A stretch of 9,600 nt of DNA, from contig JAIRSV010000051.1 in the NCBI GenBank assembly GCA_031255275.1, positions 1 to 9,600 of the forward strand. Reading direction: 5' to 3'. The position numbers were made by a program, and so were the translations under genes. Source of the DNA: Proteiniphilum sp. (GTDB lineage: Bacteria > Bacteroidota > Bacteroidia > Bacteroidales > Dysgonomonadaceae). Below the pieces are notes generated by a model. The model was not told where the DNA came from. It made no database searches and saw only the letters and a list, made by a program, of their open reading frames with translations. Every line of letters begins with the position of its first letter. Position 1 is the first letter of the stretch. Below, in pieces: positions 1 through 5,416 of this stretch.

Positions 1-187
1 ATTTTTTTTCTTCGCAAGAAGAAAAAAAATCTTCGATAGAAGAAGAAAAATTTTCATGCGAAGAAAAAAAATCTTCACGAGAAGATGGAACGTCTTCATG
101 TGAAGAAAAAAAATCTTCGCGAGAGGATGGATTGTCTTCGTGTGAAGAAAAAAAATCTTCGCGTGTGTTTATTTTAAAAATACGCAT
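1..187 (-). CDS. Partial heptad-repeat hypothetical protein, N-terminus only
   Basis: An open frame begins with ATG at 187-185 and runs off the left edge, so 62 residues are visible. After an eight-residue head, MRIFKINT, come seven consecutive heptads of the form (R/H/I)-E-(D/N)-x-x-S-S, such as REDFFSS alternating with HEDNPSS or HEDVPSS, then CEEKK. There is no signal peptide or membrane segment. The composition is acidic and Ser/Phe-rich, which suggests a low-complexity or disordered chain. The start is preceded by an A-rich stretch (GACAAAAAAAAC), a common leader type in Bacteroidetes. Against it: the plus strand is also open through the repeat (3-248, ending in TGA), the two frames share wobble positions so synonymous change cannot separate them, and no promoter box is evident on the minus strand. 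I do not recognise a family. It would be transcribed divergently from the tRNA gene. Confidence 0.48.
   Translation of the reverse strand, partial: MRIFKINTREDFFSSHEDNPSSREDFFSSHEDVPSSREDFFSSHENFSSSIEDFFSSCEEKK
18..160. repeat. 42-bp tandem repeat (two 21-bp half-units)
   Basis: The 17-base core GAAGAAAAAAAATCTTC occurs identically at 18-34, 60-76, 102-118 and 144-160, exactly 42 bases apart. Between the cores lie degenerate half-units, so the underlying period is 21 bases, or seven codons. The units at 60-101 and 102-143 differ at only five positions. The core is itself an inverted repeat: GAAGA and TCTTC around an A tract. Because the period is a multiple of three, both strands stay open through the array; the minus-strand reading gives the more regular heptads. 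Confidence 0.93.
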
Positions 188-249
188 GTTTTTTTTGTCC
201 CGTGCAATACCGGGCGCTTTCACTTCTTCACTTTCCACGTTCAATTGAA

Positions 250-280
250 TTGGTATGTATCAATATTTTTTATACTTTTG
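250..280 (+). promoter_or_regulatory. Bacteroides-type promoter for the tRNA-Thr gene
   Basis: TACTTTTG at 273-280 matches the Bacteroidetes -7 consensus TAnnTTTG. A partial -33 box, TTGG at 250-253, lies 19 bases upstream of it. Initiation would fall a few bases after 280, leaving a leader of about ten bases before the tRNA at 296. A perfect 10-bp palindrome, TTCAATTGAA (240-249), abuts the -33 box. Confidence 0.6.
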
Positions 281-295
281 CACATCATAACACAG

Positions 296-368
296 GCCAC
301 AATAGCTCAGTCGGTAGAGTAACGCATTCGTAACGCGTGGGTCGCGAGTTCAAGTCTCGCTTGTGGCT
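296..368 (+). tRNA. tRNA-Thr (anticodon CGT)
   Basis: The cloverleaf folds fully. The acceptor stem pairs GCCACAA (296-302) with TTGTGGC (361-367), with discriminator T368. The D stem pairs GCTC (305-308) with GAGT (317-320), including one G-U pair, and the D loop contains the GG pair. The anticodon loop TTCGTAA (327-333) places CGT at 329-331, which reads the threonine codon ACG. The T stem pairs GCGAG with CTCGC around loop TTCAAGT (349-355). CCA is not encoded. The oddity is an A326/C334 mismatch that closes the anticodon loop (positions 31/39); the other four anticodon-stem pairs are intact. It is probably functional, with its own promoter and terminator. Confidence 0.95.
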
Positions 369-377
369 CTTCCTCCG

Positions 378-425
378 GCGGTTGTGCAAATAAAACTAAA
401 ATAATTTGCGCAACCGCTTTATTTT
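378..425 (+). terminator. Intrinsic terminator after tRNA-Thr
   Basis: A 14-bp stem pairs GCGGTTGTGCAAAT (378-391) with ATTTGCGCAACCGC (404-417), with one G-U wobble. The loop is 12 bases and A-rich. The tract TTTATTTT follows at 418-425. It sits ten bases after the tRNA and about 60 bases before atpD, so it should end the tRNA transcript. Its 3' arm overlaps the likely atpD promoter. Confidence 0.85.
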
Positions 426-434
426 GTACCTTTG
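405..434 (+). promoter_or_regulatory. Bacteroides-type promoter for the atp operon
   Basis: TACCTTTG at 427-434 fits the -7 consensus TAnnTTTG, and TTTG at 405-408 fits the -33 box, with an 18-base spacer. Initiation near 438-441 would leave a leader of about 40 bases before the atpD ATG at 479. The -33 box lies inside the 3' arm of the tRNA terminator. A short palindrome, TACAAATTGTA, lies at 444-454 at the start of the leader. Spacing is one base under the usual 19-21, so the assignment is good but not certain. Confidence 0.68.
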
Positions 435-478
435 CTTCAGTGCTACAAATTGTATAATCACCTATATTTAAATCGTAT

Positions 479-1996
479 ATGTCGCTATTAAACGGATTCA
501 TATCCCAAATCATAGGGCCGGTGGTGGATGTGCATTTCGATCTTTCGGGATCGCAGGAAGCCTGTCTCCCCGCAATTGATGATGCTCTTTACGTAAAGCG
601 TTCCGACGGCCGGAATATTTTTCTGGAAGTACAGCATCATATCGGCGAAAATATTGTCCGCACCGTGGCTATGGATAGTACCGACGGCCTGAGCCGCGGA
701 CTGCCGGTGACGGCGCTGGGGCGTCCCATCAGCGTGCCCGTGGGCGAACAGATAAAGGGAAGGCTGCTCAACGTGATCGGCGCGCCGATCGACGGACTCT
801 CGAAACTCAACCGGGAGAATCAGTATCCCATCCACCGCCCGGCGCCAAAATTTGAAGATCTTGTCACCTCGGAGGAGGTCCTCTTCACGGGGATAAAGGT
901 GATCGACCTGCTTCAGCCTTACCTCAAGGGCGGCAAGATCGGCCTGTTCGGGGGTGCCGGCGTGGGAAAGACTGTCGTCATCATGGAGCTGATCAACAAT
1001 ATTGCCAAGGGGCATAACGGTTATTCCGTCTTTGCCGGCGTGGGCGAACGTACTCGCGAGGGTAACGATCTGCTGAGGGAGATGATTGCCTCCGGGGTCA
1101 TCAGGTATGGCGAAGCGTTCAGGAAGGAGATGGAAGCGGGTAACTGGGATTTGAGCAAGGTCGATTACGAGGAGATCAAAAAATCTCAGACTACGCTGGT
1201 TTTCGGGCAGATGAACGAGCCGCCCGGCGCCCGCGCGTCGGTAGCCCTTACGGGGCTGGCCGTGGCCGAATCGTTTCGCGACATGGGGGGTGAGGGCAGT
1301 GATACGCTGCTCTTCATCGACAATATTTTCAGGTTCGTGCAGGCGGGGGCCGAGGTGTCGGCTCTGCTGGGGCGCATGCCCTCGGCGGTGGGCTATCAGC
1401 CCACGCTGGCTTCGGAGATGGGGATGTTGCAGGAGCGCATCACGTCCACCAGATATGGCTCCATTACGTCGATACAGGCGGTGTATGTGCCGGCTGACGA
1501 TCTTACCGACCCGGCACCGGCTACCACATTCAGCTATCTCGACGCGACCACCGTACTCAGCCGCAAGATTGCTTCGCTGGGGATTTATCCCGCGGTAGAT
1601 CCGCTGGAGTCGTCGTCGCGCATCCTCGACCCCCGCATCGTGGGCGACGAGCATTATGACACGGCCATGCGGGTGAAACAGATACTGCAGCGCTATAAGG
1701 AGTTGCAGGACGTCATCTCCATTCTGGGTATGGAGGAGCTTTCGGACGAAGATCGCCTCACGGTGAACCGTGCCCGCAAGGTGCAGCGCTTCCTCTCTCA
1801 GCCCTTCTTCATGGCCGAACAGTATACGGGACAGCCCGGCGTCATGGTTTCCATCGAAGATACCGTCAAAGGGTTCAAAATGATCCTCGACGGAAGCCTC
1901 GATCATTATCCCGAAGCGGCTTTCATCAGCGTGGGTACCATTGAGGAGGCTGTCGAAAAGGGCGACAGGCTGATACGGGAGACGAAGGGCGAATAG
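479..1996 (+). CDS. atpD: F1Fo ATP synthase subunit beta
   Basis: This is the catalytic beta subunit of F1 (505 residues), which makes or hydrolyses ATP on the cytoplasmic side. The Walker A loop GGAGVGKT is at residues 158-165, the catalytic glutamate is E190 in GERTREG, and the Walker B strand LLFID ends at D281. The NIFRF and LGRMPSAVGYQPTL segments follow, and the DELSEED-like loop reads EELSDED at 419-425. The start at ATG 479 gives the expected amino end, with GFISQIIGPVVDV at residues 6-18. The protein is about 45 residues longer than the E. coli subunit. Most of the excess is an insertion around residues 208-238 between the GERTREG region and FGQMNEPPGAR, a form typical of Bacteroidetes. 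It is the first gene of the operon and lies 32 bases upstream of atpC. Confidence 0.98.
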   Translation: MSLLNGFISQIIGPVVDVHFDLSGSQEACLPAIDDALYVKRSDGRNIFLEVQHHIGENIVRTVAMDSTDGLSRGLPVTALGRPISVPVGEQIKGRLLNVIGAPIDGLSKLNRENQYPIHRPAPKFEDLVTSEEVLFTGIKVIDLLQPYLKGGKIGLFGGAGVGKTVVIMELINNIAKGHNGYSVFAGVGERTREGNDLLREMIASGVIRYGEAFRKEMEAGNWDLSKVDYEEIKKSQTTLVFGQMNEPPGARASVALTGLAVAESFRDMGGEGSDTLLFIDNIFRFVQAGAEVSALLGRMPSAVGYQPTLASEMGMLQERITSTRYGSITSIQAVYVPADDLTDPAPATTFSYLDATTVLSRKIASLGIYPAVDPLESSSRILDPRIVGDEHYDTAMRVKQILQRYKELQDVISILGMEELSDEDRLTVNRARKVQRFLSQPFFMAEQYTGQPGVMVSIEDTVKGFKMILDGSLDHYPEAAFISVGTIEEAVEKGDRLIRETKGE

Positions 1997-2028
1997 CTAT
2001 ATCTGTATAATGTATATAAGCGAACGAT

Positions 2029-2271
2029 ATGAAACTGGAAATTCTTACTCCCGAAGCGGTTTTCTACAGCGGAGATGCCGAATCGGTCACCCTGCCCGGC
2101 GCGTCGGGTTCGTTCCAGATACTGAACAACCATGCTCCCGTTATTTCCGCGCTGACGGGTGGTACGCTCTCGTTCTCGGTGAACGGGGAGGTCCGGCGGA
2201 TAAGGGTGAGGGACGGCTGGGTGGAAATGCACAGTAATACGGTGACGGTTTGCACTGACGAAATTCTTTGA
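2029..2271 (+). CDS. atpC: F1Fo ATP synthase subunit epsilon, short form
   Basis: This is the epsilon subunit of the central stalk (80 residues), which binds gamma and contacts the c-ring. The visible sequence is only the N-terminal beta-sandwich domain: MKLEILTPEA at the start and the family core LPGASGSFQILNNHAP at residues 22-37. The C-terminal helical hairpin of the roughly 135-residue E. coli protein is absent, because the frame stops with TGA right after the sandwich. Inference: inhibition of ATP hydrolysis by the epsilon C-terminal domain cannot occur here. Short epsilon subunits occur in Bacteroidetes, so this need not be a truncation mutation. Only two bases separate its stop from the ATG of the next gene, which indicates translational coupling. 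Confidence 0.95.
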   Translation: MKLEILTPEAVFYSGDAESVTLPGASGSFQILNNHAPVISALTGGTLSFSVNGEVRRIRVRDGWVEMHSNTVTVCTDEIL

Positions 2272-2273
2272 AG

Positions 2274-2705
2274 ATGAAAAAGCTTACACTCTATTTTCTT
2301 GTCTTACACACGGTGATGCTTCTTGTTTCGGGGTTCGGCGTATGGTTCATCCTGTACCGGTTTTTCCCCGATACGCTGGTGGATTTTTACTTTATTATCC
2401 CCCTCTTTTTTTACCTGATGGGCATCATTTTCATTTACCGGTTCAGGCACACGCCCGTCAACGAACCGAAGCAGGTGGTCAACCTCTACATGCTTATGCG
2501 CATGATAAAGATATTCATGTCGTTCGCCATCATACTCCTTTACTGGTTTCTGGACAAGCCGCATATCCGCAGCTTCGCCGGCATCTTCATCATTTTCTAC
2601 CTCATCAACCTGGTCTGGGAGACGTACATCTATCTGAAGATGGAACTCTATTTCAAACACAAGGACAGGCAGATGAAGTCGCAGAGAAAGGACGCGGAGT
2701 TATGA
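2274..2705 (+). CDS. Four-helix membrane protein, AtpI-like by position
   Basis: The protein has 143 residues. Four hydrophobic segments lie at about 5-28, 38-56, 76-93 and 99-121, with a Lys/Arg-rich tail (HKDRQMKSQRK) on what is probably the cytoplasmic side. It sits directly before atpB, the place held by atpI in many bacterial atp operons; AtpI proteins assist c-ring assembly or ion supply. I see no motif proving membership of the AtpI family, so the role is inferred from topology and position. The ATG at 2274 is chosen; an in-frame TTG at 2268 would overlap the atpC stop. The 3' end overlaps the atpB start by four bases (ATGA, 2702-2705), so the two are probably translationally coupled. 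Confidence 0.82.
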   Translation: MKKLTLYFLVLHTVMLLVSGFGVWFILYRFFPDTLVDFYFIIPLFFYLMGIIFIYRFRHTPVNEPKQVVNLYMLMRMIKIFMSFAIILLYWFLDKPHIRSFAGIFIIFYLINLVWETYIYLKMELYFKHKDRQMKSQRKDAEL

Positions 2706-3805
2706 AACGGGCTATGAAACGAGCATTGTGTATACCGGCAGTCCTTCTTCTCATGACATTCCCCGCGTGCGTACCGGCCAGCGCGGCGGCAGAGGAGGAG
2801 GCGTTGGATGTGAAAGAGTTTATTGCGGAGCATATCGGCGACTCGTACGAATGGTCGGTGGTGAGCGACGGCGACAGACATATTGCCGTTCCCCTTCCGG
2901 TGATTCTGTACAGCAAAGCTACCGGATGGCATCTGTTCTCCTCGTCGCGTCTTCATCACGGGACGGCTTCCTGCGACGGGTTTGAGATTGCGCGGGAGGG
3001 GAAGTACAAAGGCAGGATAGTGGAAACGGACGCGGAAGGGAACCTTTCCCGTCCGCTTGACCTCTCCCTCACCAAAAATGCCGCCTCGCTGCTGTTTGCT
3101 TCGCTGCTGACCGTCCTGACCGTCCTGGGCGTAGCCCGTCTGCTGAAGCGTGACCCGATGAGGGTGCGAAAGGGTTTCGCGGGAATGATCGAGATGCTTG
3201 TCGTGTCGATCGCCGACGGGGTGATAAAACCCTCCATCGGCAAGGATTACCGGCGGTATACGCCCTATCTGCTCACCGTCTTCTTCTTCATCTTCGCAAA
3301 CAATCTGCTGGGACTGATTCCCGTCTTTCCCGGAGGCGCCAACGTCACGGGAAACATCGCCGTGACGCTGGTGCTTGCCGTCGCCACATTCCTCACCGTC
3401 AACCTGACGGGGACGAGGGAGTATTACAGGGAGATACTGTGGCCTGACGTCCCTCTCTGGCTCAAGGTACCCTTCCCGCTGATGCCGCTGGTGGAGATCG
3501 TCGGGATGTTTACCAAACCCTTCGCGCTGATGATCCGCCTCTTCGCAAACATGATGGCCGGACACTCTATCGTGCTGGGACTGACGATGCTTATCTTCAT
3601 CACGGCCGGCATGGGCATGGCCATCAATGCCTCGATGACGCTTGTGTCAGTCATATTTACCGTATTCATAGACCTTCTTGAATTTCTGATCGCTTATATA
3701 CAGGCTTATGTCTTCACGCTGCTGTCGGCCATTTACATCGGCCTCGCGCGGGAGGAACCCCGTGACGGAAGAGGGAAGGTGAGGGAATCGGGACAGGCTG
3801 CGTAA
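2702..3805 (+). CDS. atpB: F1Fo ATP synthase subunit a with N-terminal extension
   Basis: Subunit a forms the ion half-channels of Fo against the c-ring. From ATG 2702 it is 367 residues. The essential arginine is R279 in MIRLFANMMAGH, and the channel-helix acid is probably E327 in DLLEFLIAYIQAYVF. The segments GLIPVFPGGANVTGNIAVT (204-222) and WPDVPLWLKVPFPLMPLVE are typical of Bacteroidetes. The start at 2702 is preferred because a signal peptide follows at once (basic MKRAMKR, hydrophobic core 10-20, likely cleavage near ASAAA at 26-30). The frame is open back to 2342, but that stretch overlaps the upstream gene. The segment from about 31 to 125 precedes the first channel helix and should lie in the periplasm; E. 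coli subunit a has no such domain. A cysteine at residue 23 (FPAC) is only a poor lipobox. Confidence 0.96.
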   Translation: MKRAMKRALCIPAVLLLMTFPACVPASAAAEEEALDVKEFIAEHIGDSYEWSVVSDGDRHIAVPLPVILYSKATGWHLFSSSRLHHGTASCDGFEIAREGKYKGRIVETDAEGNLSRPLDLSLTKNAASLLFASLLTVLTVLGVARLLKRDPMRVRKGFAGMIEMLVVSIADGVIKPSIGKDYRRYTPYLLTVFFFIFANNLLGLIPVFPGGANVTGNIAVTLVLAVATFLTVNLTGTREYYREILWPDVPLWLKVPFPLMPLVEIVGMFTKPFALMIRLFANMMAGHSIVLGLTMLIFITAGMGMAINASMTLVSVIFTVFIDLLEFLIAYIQAYVFTLLSAIYIGLAREEPRDGRGKVRESGQAA

Positions 3806-3909
3806 ACATTTCCCCGAGAGTAGCGTGTTTGTCATTCGGAAACAGTTTCTCGGTTTCGGGGCGATGTTAAATAATCCGAACAACAGTGCTCATACACAAA
3901 TAGTTTCTA

Positions 3910-3917
3910 TAACTTTG
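3910..3917 (+). promoter_or_regulatory. Candidate internal promoter -7 box before atpE
   Basis: TAACTTTG at 3910-3917 matches TAnnTTTG in the only long gap of the operon (3806-4042). No good TTTG -33 box is seen about 19-21 bases upstream; the bases there are CAGTGCT. If active, transcription would start near 3920-3924, at the foot of the hairpin described next. A separate supply of atpE mRNA would suit the high copy number of subunit c, but this is inference. Confidence 0.42.
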
Positions 3918-3919
3918 CA

Positions 3920-3986
3920 GGGAGCGATGCCCCTCTTTCGAAGGGAATCGAAGCGCTATCCGGGGAGGAGCGGGGGCGATGCTCCC
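3920..3986 (+). other. Structured leader hairpin upstream of atpE
   Basis: GGGAGC (3920-3925) pairs with GCTCCC (3981-3986). A symmetric GAT/GAT internal loop follows (3926-3928 and 3978-3980), then GCCCC (3929-3933) pairs with GGGGC (3973-3977). Inside is a smaller hairpin, TTCGA (3938-3942) with TCGAA (3948-3952). No T tract follows, so it does not look like a terminator. It could protect or process the atpE transcript or tune its translation. No riboswitch family is recognised. Confidence 0.5.
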
Positions 3987-4042
3987 GGACAAAGAGATCG
4001 TTTATATTTCAAATTCAGTCAACAATTAAACAGGAAAACAGT

Positions 4043-4309
4043 ATGATACTACTTACATCATTATTACAGATAGCCGGCACGCTGCTGCAGGCCGGCGGAT
4101 CGGGGTCACTGGGGGCTGCCATAGGCATAGGGCTTGCCTCGATCGGTGCGGGATACGGAATCGGGAAGATCGGCGCGGCGGCTATGGATGGCATTTCGCG
4201 TCAGCCGGAGGCGGCGCCCGACATCAGGATGAACATGATCATCGTGGCGGCCTTCATCGAGGCGGTGGCACTGTTTGCCGTGGTGGTCTGCGGCTTTATC
4301 CTCAAATAA
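4043..4309 (+). CDS. atpE: F1Fo ATP synthase subunit c
   Basis: The c subunit (88 residues) oligomerises into the membrane rotor ring. Two transmembrane helices, at about 22-47 and 64-86, are joined by the polar loop with the RQP motif (residues 53-55). The ion-binding carboxylate is E73 in AAFIEAVALF. The residue after it is alanine rather than serine or threonine, and the helix-1 position that carries glutamine in sodium-binding rings is alanine (A36 in SIGAGYG), so the ring is predicted to carry protons. A short hydrophobic amino end, MILLTSLLQ, precedes the first helix. The start is ATG 4043 after CAGGAAAACAGT. A 237-base gap separates it from atpB, and 11 bases separate it from atpF. Confidence 0.97.
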   Translation: MILLTSLLQIAGTLLQAGGSGSLGAAIGIGLASIGAGYGIGKIGAAAMDGISRQPEAAPDIRMNMIIVAAFIEAVALFAVVVCGFILK

Positions 4310-4320
4310 GGCGGAAAGGT

Positions 4321-4824
4321 ATGTCGTCGCTACTCAGACCCGAACCCGGACTGCTGTTCTGGATGCTGTTCTCTTTCGGCATCACGGTATTTCTGCTTGT
4401 GAAATTCGGCTTCCCCATGATACTGAAAGCGGTGGAAAAGCGGAAGAATTACATCGAAGAGTCGCTCCTCGCTGCCCGGAAGGCGCACGGGGAACTGGCC
4501 GGCATAAGGGAGACGGGGGAGGCTCTCCTCGCCGGGGCGCGCCGCGAACAGGCCGATATGCTGAAGGAGGCTTCTCTGAAGCGGGATATGTTGATAGAGA
4601 GTGCCCGCGGAGAAGCGCGTCTGGAAGCGGAAAAGATGATTGCCTCGGCACGCCGGCAAATCAGCGCGGAGAAGGAGGAAGCCCTCCGTTCGATCAGGAA
4701 CGAGGCGGCCGTCCTCTCGCTTGCCCTTGCCGAAAGGATCCTGCGCGGAAAGCTGGGATCGGAAGAGGAGCAGGCGAAGCTGATAGGACGGCTGTTTGAC
4801 GAAATGGATGCCTCCAAACCGTAA
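4321..4824 (+). CDS. atpF: F1Fo ATP synthase subunit b
   Basis: Subunit b (167 residues) forms the peripheral stalk that holds F1 still against the turning rotor. One transmembrane helix lies at about residues 10-30 (GLLFWMLFSFGITVFLLVKF). After it comes a long, charged, Ala/Glu/Lys/Arg-rich helix from about 36 to 145 that would form the dimeric coiled coil, including IEESLLAARKAHGEL. A segment near 130-145 (AVLSLALAERILRGKL) resembles the F1- and delta-contacting end of other b subunits. Length is close to the usual 156-170. The ATG at 4321 follows GGCGGAAAGGT, a purine-rich stretch near the ribosome site. The gap to atpH is 22 bases. Confidence 0.95.
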   Translation: MSSLLRPEPGLLFWMLFSFGITVFLLVKFGFPMILKAVEKRKNYIEESLLAARKAHGELAGIRETGEALLAGARREQADMLKEASLKRDMLIESARGEARLEAEKMIASARRQISAEKEEALRSIRNEAAVLSLALAERILRGKLGSEEEQAKLIGRLFDEMDASKP

Positions 4825-4846
4825 GAACGCCCCGAAATAAACCGTT

Positions 4847-5404
4847 ATGAACGCCAGCCACATATCTTCACGCTACGCGAACGCTCTGCTGCAATACGCC
4901 CTCGGCCTCGGACAGGAACGGGAGGTGTATGACAGGATGACGCTGCTCGCCGCGATGTTCATGAAACTGCCTGCGTTGCGCGACACGGTCATGAATCCCT
5001 CTCTGCCGCGCCGGGAAAGGGAGAATATCCTGGTGACGGCCTGCGGCGGCGGAGACGCCATGCCGTCGTCACTCCCGGAGATGATCGGCCTTATCATGAG
5101 GAATGAGAGGGAGGATTTGCTTCAGCATATCGCGCTCCGCTTCATCGACCTTTACAGGGATAAGTTCAATATCAGGAGCGGACGGCTGGTGACGGCCTTC
5201 CCCGTCGACCGCGAGACGGAACGGCGACTGGTTGACCGCGTGCGGAATACGACGGAGTCGGAGGTGGAAATGGAATGTACGGTCGACCCCGGAATCATCG
5301 GCGGTTTCGTGCTGACGCTGGACGACCGGCGGTGGGATGCAAGCATATCGGGAGAGCTTTCCCGCATAAGGCGCAGGCTGCTCACCGGAAAAATTATACA
5401 GTAA
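4847..5404 (+). CDS. atpH: F1Fo ATP synthase subunit delta
   Basis: The delta subunit (OSCP family, 185 residues) caps F1 and joins alpha to the b stalk. The amino end ISSRYANALLQYA at residues 6-18 is the usual start of the helical domain. The carboxy end holds the family signature VDPGIIGGFVLTLDDRRWDA (146-165), followed by SISGELSRIRRRL, which closely tracks the delta pattern ending in D-x-S-I. The length is normal. Only 12 bases lie between its stop and the atpA start. Between the two signatures the sequence is poorly conserved, as expected for this fast-evolving subunit. Confidence 0.95.
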   Translation: MNASHISSRYANALLQYALGLGQEREVYDRMTLLAAMFMKLPALRDTVMNPSLPRRERENILVTACGGGDAMPSSLPEMIGLIMRNEREDLLQHIALRFIDLYRDKFNIRSGRLVTAFPVDRETERRLVDRVRNTTESEVEMECTVDPGIIGGFVLTLDDRRWDASISGELSRIRRRLLTGKIIQ

Positions 5405-5416
5405 TCGGAAAGAAAC

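Noticed and set aside
18..160. CRISPR array
   Set aside because: The repeats are contiguous half-units of 21 bases with no variable spacers; between-core sequences are themselves related.
488..1906. Long minus-strand open frame (472 codons) opposite atpD
   Set aside because: It lies entirely antisense to a strongly conserved gene in GC-rich sequence, and its translation shows no recognisable domain; it is a shadow frame.
2342..2701. Upstream extension of the atpB frame to 2342
   Set aside because: It would overlap almost all of the four-helix membrane protein gene, and a proper signal peptide begins at ATG 2702 with a 4-base overlap.
3812..3862. Terminator after atpB (CCCCGA/TCGGGG arms)
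   Set aside because: The arms are only 6 bp with about 36 bases between them and no T tract follows; an alternative pairing exists, so it is too weak to call.
3825..4046. 73-codon open frame with GTG start in the atpB-atpE gap
   Set aside because: It has no recognisable features, and the gap is better explained by a promoter box and a hairpin; the overlap with the atpE start looks incidental.
4043..4309. Sodium-driven c-ring
   Set aside because: The residue after E73 is alanine, and the helix-1 glutamine ligand position is alanine, so the sodium ligand set is missing.
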